Source of the DNA: Sporichthya brevicatena | Lineage (GTDB): Bacteria; Actinomycetota; Actinomycetes; Sporichthyales; Sporichthyaceae | Assembly (NCBI RefSeq): GCF_039525035.1 | Contig: NZ_BAAAHE010000047.1 | Span: 51,300-115,299 of the forward strand | Length of the DNA stretch: 64,000 bases | Reading direction: 5' to 3' | Part shown: piece by piece, positions 55,913 through 64,000 of the stretch | Layout of the letters: each line of letters opens with the position of its first letter | Position numbering within the stretch: the first letter of the stretch is position 1 | Notes under the pieces: model-generated | Told to the model about the DNA's origin: nothing | Seen by the model: the letters and a program-made list of their open reading frames with translations, nothing else | Databases searched by the model: none | Translations under genes and position numbers: made by a program

Positions 55913-58122
55913 TCGGCGTCGCCGGCGGAGTCGTCGGACGACTCCCCTTCCTCGCCCTCGATGACCGGCACCAGCGAGAGCTTGCCCCGCTGGTCGATCT
56001 CCGCGATCTCGACGAGCAGCTTGGTGCCGACGGCGAGCACGTCGTCGACGTTCTCGACGCGCTTGCCACCGGACAGCTTGCGGAGCTGCGAGATGTGCAG
56101 CAGCCCGTCGCGGCCGGGGACGAGCGAGACGAAGGCGCCGAACGTCGTCGTCTTCACGACCGTGCCGAGGTAGCGCTCGCCGACCTCGGGCATCGTCGGG
56201 TTGGCGATGGCGTTGATCTGGTTGCGCGCCGCCTCCGCCGCCGGGCCGTTGGTGGCGCCGACGTAGATGGTGCCGTCGTCCTCGATGCTGATGTCCGCGC
56301 CGGTGTCGGCCTGGATCTGGTTGATGATCTTGCCCTTCGGCCCGATCACCTCGCCGATCTTGTCGACCGGGATCTTGATCGTGATGATGCGCGGCGCGAA
56401 GTCGCTCATCTCGTCGGGGCGGTCGATCGCCTCGTTCATCACGTCGAGGATGTGCAGCCGGGCCTCGCGGGCCTGGGTCAGCGCACCGGCGAGGACCGAG
56501 GCCGGGATGCCGTCGAGCTTCGTGTCGAGCTGAAGAGCCGTCACGAAGTCCTTGGTGCCGGCGACCTTGAAGTCCATGTCGCCGTACGCGTCCTCGGCGC
56601 CGAGGATGTCGGTGAGCGTGGTGTACTCGCCGCCCTCGAAGACCAGACCCATGGCGATACCCGCGACCGGCGCCTTGAGCGGGCAGCCGGCGTTGAGCAG
56701 CGACAGCGTCGACGCGCAGACCGAACCCATCGAGGTCGAGCCGTTCGAGCCCAGGGCCTCGGACACCTGACGGATCGCGTAGGGGAACTCCTCACGCTTC
56801 GGCAGCACGGGCAGCAGGGCCCGCTCCGCCAGCGCGCCGTGGCCGATCTCGCGGCGCTTCGGCGACCCGACGCGACCGGTCTCACCGGTCGAGTAGGGCG
56901 GGAAGTTGTAGTTGTGCATGTAGCGCTTGGTCTTCTCGGGGTTGAGCGTGTCGATCATCTGCTCCATGCGCAGCATGTTCAGCGTCGTCACGCCCAGGAT
57001 CTGGGTCTCGCCGCGCTCGAAGAGCGCCGACCCGTGCACCCGCGGGATGACCTCGACCTCGGCGGTGAGCTGACGGATGTCCTTCAGCCCACGCCCGTCG
57101 ATGCGGATCTTCTCCTTGGTGATCCGCTCGCGGACGACCTTCTTGGTCACCGAGCGGAACGCCGCGGAGATCTCCTTCTCGCGACCCTCGAACTGGCCGA
57201 CGAGCTTCTCGAGCGTGACCGCCTTGACGCGGTCGAGCTCGGCCTCGCGCTCCTGCTTGGCGGCGATGCTCAGCGCGGCGGCGAGCTCCTCGCGGGCGGC
57301 GGCCGTCACGGCCTCCAGCACGTCGTCGCCGTAGTCGAGGAAGATCGGGAACTCGGCGACCTCCTTGGCCGCACGGGTCGCCACGTCGCTCTGCGCGGCG
57401 CACAGAACCTTGATGAAAGCCTTCGACGCCTCGATGCCCTCGGCGACGACCTCCTCGGTCGGCGCGGTCGCGCCGACGGCGATCAGGTCGATCGTCTCGG
57501 TCGTAGCCTCGGCCTCGACCATCATGATCGCGACGTCGCCGTCCTCCAGGACGCGACCGGCGACGACCATGTCGAACACGGCGCGCTCGAGCTCGGAGTG
57601 CCGCGGGAACGCGACCCACTGGTCCTCGATCAGCGCGACGCGGACGCCACCGATCGGGCCCGAGAACGGGATGCCGGAGATCTGCGTCGACATCGAGGCC
57701 GCGTTGATGGCGACCACGTCGTAGAGGTCGTCCGGGTCCAGGGCCAGGACGGTCTCGACGATCTGGATCTCGTTGCGCAGGCCCTTGGCGAAGCTCGGGC
57801 GCAGCGGACGGTCGATCAGGCGGCAGGTGAGGATCGCGTCCTCGGACGGGCGGCCCTCACGGCGGAAGAACGAGCCGGGAATCCGGCCCGCGGCGTACAT
57901 GCGCTCCTCGACGTCCACCGTGAGCGGGAAGAAGTCGAGGTTCTCCCGCGGGCTCTTCGCGACCGTGGTCGCGGACAGGATCATGGTGCCGCTGTCGAGG
58001 TAGACGGCGGCCGAGCCGGCCGCCTGCTTGGCGAGACGGCCGGTCTCGAACCGGACGGTGCGCTTGCCGAAGCGGCCGTTGTCGATGGTGGCTTCGGCGA
58101 AAGTGATCTCGGGGCCCTCCAT
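55909..58122 (-). CDS. pnp: Polyribonucleotide nucleotidyltransferase (PNPase)
   Basis: A 737-residue trimeric 3'-5' phosphorolytic exoribonuclease; in actinomycetes it also makes RNA tails. Two RNase PH domains, then KH ([30 protein letters not shown]) and S1 ([33 protein letters not shown]), and an acidic tail. ATG start with AGAGGAGGGG upstream. The 191-base rpsO-pnp gap has only imperfect inverted repeats, so I cannot place an RNase III-type autoregulatory hairpin. Confidence 0.97.
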   Translation of the reverse strand: MEGPEITFAEATIDNGRFGKRTVRFETGRLAKQAAGSAAVYLDSGTMILSATTVAKSPRENLDFFPLTVDVEERMYAAGRIPGSFFRREGRPSEDAILTCRLIDRPLRPSFAKGLRNEIQIVETVLALDPDDLYDVVAINAASMSTQISGIPFSGPIGGVRVALIEDQWVAFPRHSELERAVFDMVVAGRVLEDGDVAIMMVEAEATTETIDLIAVGATAPTEEVVAEGIEASKAFIKVLCAAQSDVATRAAKEVAEFPIFLDYGDDVLEAVTAAAREELAAALSIAAKQEREAELDRVKAVTLEKLVGQFEGREKEISAAFRSVTKKVVRERITKEKIRIDGRGLKDIRQLTAEVEVIPRVHGSALFERGETQILGVTTLNMLRMEQMIDTLNPEKTKRYMHNYNFPPYSTGETGRVGSPKRREIGHGALAERALLPVLPKREEFPYAIRQVSEALGSNGSTSMGSVCASTLSLLNAGCPLKAPVAGIAMGLVFEGGEYTTLTDILGAEDAYGDMDFKVAGTKDFVTALQLDTKLDGIPASVLAGALTQAREARLHILDVMNEAIDRPDEMSDFAPRIITIKIPVDKIGEVIGPKGKIINQIQADTGADISIEDDGTIYVGATNGPAAEAARNQINAIANPTMPEVGERYLGTVVKTTTFGAFVSLVPGRDGLLHISQLRKLSGGKRVENVDDVLAVGTKLLVEIAEIDQRGKLSLVPVIEGEEGESSDDSAGDAE

Positions 58123-58313
58123 GGGCTCCCCTCCTCTGGGTCGAGGAGAGGCCGGGTTCGCGCGACGTTCTCGACCGGTCTTCGATCGAGGCCTACGGAG
58201 AGTTCGTCGAACCTGGAAGGCTCAGCGCGGCTCCGGGGGCCACTACCGAGGACCGGCGGCGGAGATGTCCGCTTACCGACCGCTCCTACGGTTGGGTTGT
58301 TCCCGGGCCTGCG

Positions 58314-58583
58314 CTATCGACGCAGGCCAAGCCGCTCGATGAGCGAGCGGTAGCGGTTGATGTCGGTCTTGGCCAGGTACTGCAGGAGCCGGCGACGCCG
58401 GCCCACGAGCAGGAGCAGGCCGCGCCGGCTGTGGTGGTCGTGCTTGTGCACCTTCAGGTGCTCGGTCAGGTCGCTGATGCGCTTGGTGAGCATCGCGACC
58501 TGGGCCTCCGGGGAACCCGTGTCGTTCGGGCTCAGGGCGTACTCGGAGAGGATCGCCTTCTTCTGTGCACTGTCGAGCGGCAT
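58314..58583 (-). CDS. rpsO: 30S ribosomal protein S15
   Basis: An 89-residue S15 with the family sequences [50 protein letters not shown]. Binds 16S rRNA central domain. ATG start. It lies upstream of pnp (conserved pair) and 155 bases downstream of ribF. Confidence 0.98.
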   Translation of the reverse strand: MPLDSAQKKAILSEYALSPNDTGSPEAQVAMLTKRISDLTEHLKVHKHDHHSRRGLLLLVGRRRRLLQYLAKTDINRYRSLIERLGLRR

Positions 58584-58738
58584 GAACTGCTCAGGGCTCC
58601 TGTCGGGGGTCGCTGCGCGGCGCGCCGGGGCAGGTCCACCCGGGCTCTGTCTGTCCGCGGCCGTTTCACGGCGTCCGTCAGGCTATCAGCGCAGGTGTCG
58701 GTGCCCGAAATCGTCCCCCGCCGACCGGGCGAGGCACC

Positions 58739-59725
58739 TCAGACGCCGAGGATGCGCCGGGTCTCCTCGACGTCGGCCTTCATGGCCTCCTTGAGCGGTT
58801 CGATGCCCTCGAACGGAAGCATGTCGCGCAGCCAGGCGACGAACTCGACGGAGACCTTCTTGCCGTAGAGGTCCAGGTCGGTGCGGTCCAGGACGTAGGC
58901 CTCGACCCGGTGGGACGCGTTGGCGAACGTCGGGTTGTCCCCGACCGAGATCGCGGCCGGGAGCCGCTCGGTGCCGTCGACCAGCCAGCCGGCGTAGACG
59001 CCGTCGAGGGGACTGGCCAGCTCGTCCGGGACCTCCAGGTTCGCGGTGGGAAAGCCCAGGTCGCGGCCCCGCTGCTCGCCGCGGATCACCGGGCCGGTGA
59101 CCGTGTACGGCCGGCCGAGGATGCGGGCGGCACCGGCGACGTCCCCGACCGCCAGCAGCTCGCGGACCCGGGTGGAGGAGAACCGGTCGGTGTCGTCGGA
59201 CTGCAGGTCGACGGCGTCGACGACGAAGCCGTGCTTCTCCCCCATCGAGCGCATGAACGACACGTCACCCGCGGCGCCGGAGCCGAACCGGAAGTCGGCG
59301 CCCACGACCACGACCTGCGCGTTCAGCCCGTCCGAGAGGACGGCCCGGACGGCCTGCTCGGCCGTGATCGCGGCCAACTGGGCGGTGAAGGGCACCACGA
59401 GCACGGCGTCGGCCCCGTGGGCGGCGAGGCGTTCGAGGCGGTCGGAGAGGGTGCCGAGCATCTTCGGGGCCACCTCGGGCCGCAGGACGACGGCCGGGTG
59501 CGGGTCGAAGGTGACGACGTACATCGGCAGGTTCCGCTCGTCGGCGTGCTTGCGGGCGCGGGCGAGGACCCGCTGATGCCCGCGGTGGACGCCGTCGAAC
59601 TTGCCGATCGCAACCACGCACGGACCGGACGGACGAGGCAGGTCGCCGAGACCGTGCCAGATCTGCACCCGATCTCCCTCGTCTCTCGCGACGCCGTCCG
59701 TGGCCACGCCCTGGCCGCGGCTCAT
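58739..59725 (-). CDS. ribF: Bifunctional riboflavin kinase/FMN adenylyltransferase
   Basis: A 328-residue enzyme making FMN and FAD. The adenylyltransferase domain (GKFDGVHRGHQRVL, TFDPHP, VVGADFRFG, SSTRVRELL) is N-terminal and the kinase domain (GRPYTVTGPVIRGEQRGRDLGFPTANL) C-terminal. ATG start at 59725; a later start near VQIWHGLGDLP is possible. truB lies 15 bases upstream on the same strand. Confidence 0.95.
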   Translation of the reverse strand: MSRGQGVATDGVARDEGDRVQIWHGLGDLPRPSGPCVVAIGKFDGVHRGHQRVLARARKHADERNLPMYVVTFDPHPAVVLRPEVAPKMLGTLSDRLERLAAHGADAVLVVPFTAQLAAITAEQAVRAVLSDGLNAQVVVVGADFRFGSGAAGDVSFMRSMGEKHGFVVDAVDLQSDDTDRFSSTRVRELLAVGDVAGAARILGRPYTVTGPVIRGEQRGRDLGFPTANLEVPDELASPLDGVYAGWLVDGTERLPAAISVGDNPTFANASHRVEAYVLDRTDLDLYGKKVSVEFVAWLRDMLPFEGIEPLKEAMKADVEETRRILGV

Positions 59726-59740
59726 CGTACGCAGGCCCGG

Positions 59741-60646
59741 TCAGGTGTCGCCGAACACCGCGACGGGGCGTGCCCGGCCGCTGCGGACCTCGACCAGTCC
59801 GCAGAACCAGTCGTCGGGCCCGAAGACCGCGGTCGGGCCCGTCTCCCCCGGCACGCCGGCCAGCTCCGCAGGCAGCCAGCCGCCGTGGACGAGGATGCGC
59901 GCCGCGTCCGCGTCGACGTCCCGCGAGGGGAAGACCGCGCGGGCGGCGCGGTTCAGCGGGACGAGCGTGAGCTCCTCGGCCAACTCCTCGAGCGAGCGGG
60001 CCTCGTCGACCCCGAACGGGCCGACGCGGGTGCGCCGCAGCGCCGTCAGGTGTCCCCCGACGCCGAGGCCGGCGCCGAGGTCCCGGGCCAGCGCCCGGAT
60101 GTAGGTGCCGGTGGAGCAGTCCACCTCGACGTCGAGGTCGACGTACTCGCCCTCGCGCCGGGTGGCGAGCACCTCGAACCGGTCGACCCGCACCGCGCGG
60201 GCCGCGAGCTCGACCTCCTCGCCGGCGCGCACGCGGCTGTAGGCCCGCTTGCCGTCGACCTTGATCGCGCTGATCGCCGACGGAACCTGCTCGATGTCAC
60301 CGGTCAGGGCGGCCACACCCTGCGCGATCGCCTCGTCCGGGACCCCGGACGCGTCGGCGGTCGACGTGGGCGACCCCATCGCGTCGTCGGTGTCGGTGGC
60401 GACGCCGAGCCGGATCGTGGCCGCGTACGTCTTGTCCCCGCCGGCGAGGTGCCCGAGCAGCCGCGTCGCGCGCTCCGTCCCGACGACCAGCACCCCGGTC
60501 GCCATCGGGTCCAGCGTCCCGGCGTGGCCGACCTTGCGGGTGCCCGCGAGCTTGCGGATCCGCCCGACCACGTCGTGGGAGGTCATCCCCGCGGGCTTGT
60601 CGACGATCACCAGCCCGCCGAGCCCCGGCTTGCCGCCGCTACCCAC
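59741..60646 (-). CDS. truB: tRNA pseudouridine(55) synthase
   Basis: A 301-residue TruB. Motif GLVIVDKPAGMTSHDVVGRIRKL and the catalytic aspartate segment GHAGTLDPMATGVLVV are intact; the C-terminal PUA-like part is short. GTG start. It is the next gene after rbfA, separated from it by the 60660 element. Confidence 0.95.
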   Translation of the reverse strand: MGSGGKPGLGGLVIVDKPAGMTSHDVVGRIRKLAGTRKVGHAGTLDPMATGVLVVGTERATRLLGHLAGGDKTYAATIRLGVATDTDDAMGSPTSTADASGVPDEAIAQGVAALTGDIEQVPSAISAIKVDGKRAYSRVRAGEEVELAARAVRVDRFEVLATRREGEYVDLDVEVDCSTGTYIRALARDLGAGLGVGGHLTALRRTRVGPFGVDEARSLEELAEELTLVPLNRAARAVFPSRDVDADAARILVHGGWLPAELAGVPGETGPTAVFGPDDWFCGLVEVRSGRARPVAVFGDT

Positions 60647-60659
60647 GCCCGACCCCCGC

Positions 60660-60731
60660 GGGATGACGTCCCGCCCGGGTACGTGTCAGCCCGGGTACGG
60701 GCTGACAGGGGCCGCCCAGGGACGTCATCCC
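60660..60731. repeat. Two-stem TGACG-type element overlapping the rbfA stop
   Basis: Outer arms GGGATGACGTCCC (60660-60672) and GGGACGTCATCCC (60719-60731) are perfect. The inner stem TGTCAGCCCG (60684-60693) pairs perfectly with CGGGCTGACA (60698-60707) around tetraloop GGTA. The rbfA stop TGA (60727-60725) is the TGA of the outer arm. Confidence 0.9.
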
Positions 60732-61198
60732 TCGGCGTCCTCGGTGTCCTCGGTGTCCTCGGCGTCCGGCTCCGGCGGCTTCCGGTACGGGTCGGCGTCG
60801 CCGGCGTACTGCGCGCCCTCGGCGCGGCGGTGGAGTTCGGCGTCCGCGGCCGCGGCCTTGGCCAGCAGGTCCTCGATCGACTTCGAGGTCTCGGGCAGGG
60901 CGTCGGCGACGAAGGTGAGCGACGGGGTGTGCTTGACGCCCGTCTGGCGGCCGACCTCGGAACGCAGGACGCCCTTGGCGCTCTCCAGCGCGGCGGCCGT
61001 GCCCGCGCGCTCCTCGTCGGTCCCATAAACCGTGTAGAAGACCGTCGCCTCGCGGAAGTCACCGGTCACGCGGGTGTCGGTGATCGTGACGAACCCGAGG
61101 CGCGGGTCCTTGACCTTGAGCTCCAAGGTCTCGGCAACGATGACCTTGATGCGGTCCGCCAGCTTGCGCGCGCGGGCCTGCGCACCGGGGCTCGGCAT
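60725..61198 (-). CDS. rbfA: Ribosome-binding factor A
   Basis: A 157-residue KH-like protein for 30S maturation ([48 protein letters not shown]). It has a longer acidic C-terminal tail than most, with an EDT repeat ([13 protein letters not shown]). ATG start one base after the ylxP stop. The stop codon sits inside a palindromic element. Confidence 0.95.
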   Translation of the reverse strand: MPSPGAQARARKLADRIKVIVAETLELKVKDPRLGFVTITDTRVTGDFREATVFYTVYGTDEERAGTAAALESAKGVLRSEVGRQTGVKHTPSLTFVADALPETSKSIEDLLAKAAAADAELHRRAEGAQYAGDADPYRKPPEPDAEDTEDTEDAEG

Positions 61199-61199
61199 C

Positions 61200-61493
61200 T
61201 CAGTCGTCCTCTCCGTAGAGCTTCTGACGTGTACTCAGAATCTCGATCTCAGGGTGATTCGCCACGAGGCGCTCGCACGAGTCGAGCACCTCGCGGCAGT
61301 GCGCGGCGTCGGCCGCGACGACGGCCACCCCGATCAGCGCCCGACGGTGCAGATCGTGGTGGCCGACCTCAGCGGCCGAGACCGCGAACTTGCGCGCGAT
61401 CTCGGCCACGATCGGCCGCACGACGGCGCGCTTCCCCTTGAGGGAATGCACGTCGCCGAGCAGCAGATCGACGCTGAGGCTGCCGACGAACAT
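61200..61493 (-). CDS. DUF503 (YlxP) protein
   Basis: A 97-residue DUF503 protein ([59 protein letters not shown]), the conserved neighbour between infB and rbfA in many Gram-positives. Suspected in ribosome maturation; the function is not shown. It begins 23 bases after the infB stop. Confidence 0.92.
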   Translation of the reverse strand: MFVGSLSVDLLLGDVHSLKGKRAVVRPIVAEIARKFAVSAAEVGHHDLHRRALIGVAVVAADAAHCREVLDSCERLVANHPEIEILSTRQKLYGEDD

Positions 61494-61516
61494 CCGGTCC
61501 TACTGGTGGTGGTGCC

Positions 61517-64000
<2,484 letters not shown>

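Noticed and set aside
58123..58313. Hairpin for pnp autoregulation in the rpsO-pnp gap
   Set aside because: Only weak imperfect inverted repeats are visible; not enough to call.

Overview
The window is very GC-rich, chromosomal, actinobacterial DNA. Evidence: actinobacterial gene orders (dnaG with a primary-type sigma gene, recA-recX with a DUF3046 gene, lhr-nei2, rpsO-pnp-M16 peptidase-dapB, thyX, dapA-rnj-ftsK, rimO-pgsA-cinA-clgR, infB-ylxP-rbfA-truB-ribF), frequent GTG starts, an actinobacterial SOS box before recA, and several DinB/mycothiol-transferase-like proteins. A filamentous or soil actinomycete (Sporichthyaceae/Frankiales-like) is plausible, but the species cannot be fixed from the sequence alone. 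I see no prophage, insertion sequence or CRISPR array. No gene-free stretch exceeds about 300 bases.

Layout. 1-8.7 kb: tail of a peptide-type ABC ATPase, Fe/Mn superoxide dismutase with a small follower, a CopC plus CopD-CtaG copper pair, a membrane-anchored XRE regulator, a lipoprotein, and a TetR regulator divergent from a carotenoid oxygenase with a clear operator between them. 8.7-14.8 kb: tRNA-Asn, a YtxH-like protein, sigma factor and dnaG, a DinB-like gene, miaB. 15-19 kb: an unrecognised gene and a glutamate-type amino-acid ABC operon. 19-21.6 kb: recX, recA (SOS-controlled), DUF3046 and a small unknown. 21.6-26.3 kb: a TIGR03086 gene, a three-gene ABC-2 exporter, a DinB-like gene and a methyltransferase. 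26.4-35 kb: lhr, nei2 and a 1030-residue kinase/GAF/PAS/phosphatase protein. 35-39.7 kb: class II aldolase, VOC protein, a hemerythrin-encapsulin operon, a second hemerythrin, Dps and ClgR. 39.8-64 kb: the conserved housekeeping block cinA, pgsA, rimO, an OFA-type MFS pair, ftsK, rnj, dapA, thyX, an LPXTG surface protein, dapB, M16 peptidase, pnp, rpsO, ribF, truB, rbfA, ylxP and infB (cut by the window end).

Two things stand out. First, 36.6-39.7 kb looks like an iron/oxygen protection island: a hemerythrin carrying an encapsulin cargo-loading peptide overlaps the encapsulin gene by four bases, followed by a hemerythrin paralogue without that peptide and by Dps. Second, at seven separate loci the sequence just after a stop codon carries palindromes centred on TGACA (or TGACG). 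The arms differ between loci but fall into three subfamilies that recur at unlinked gene ends. They include a perfect 62-bp palindrome, a four-copy array with a 36-37 bp period, and two elements with the same nested two-stem plan. They may be terminators, but the shared core and recurring arms suggest an interspersed repeat family.
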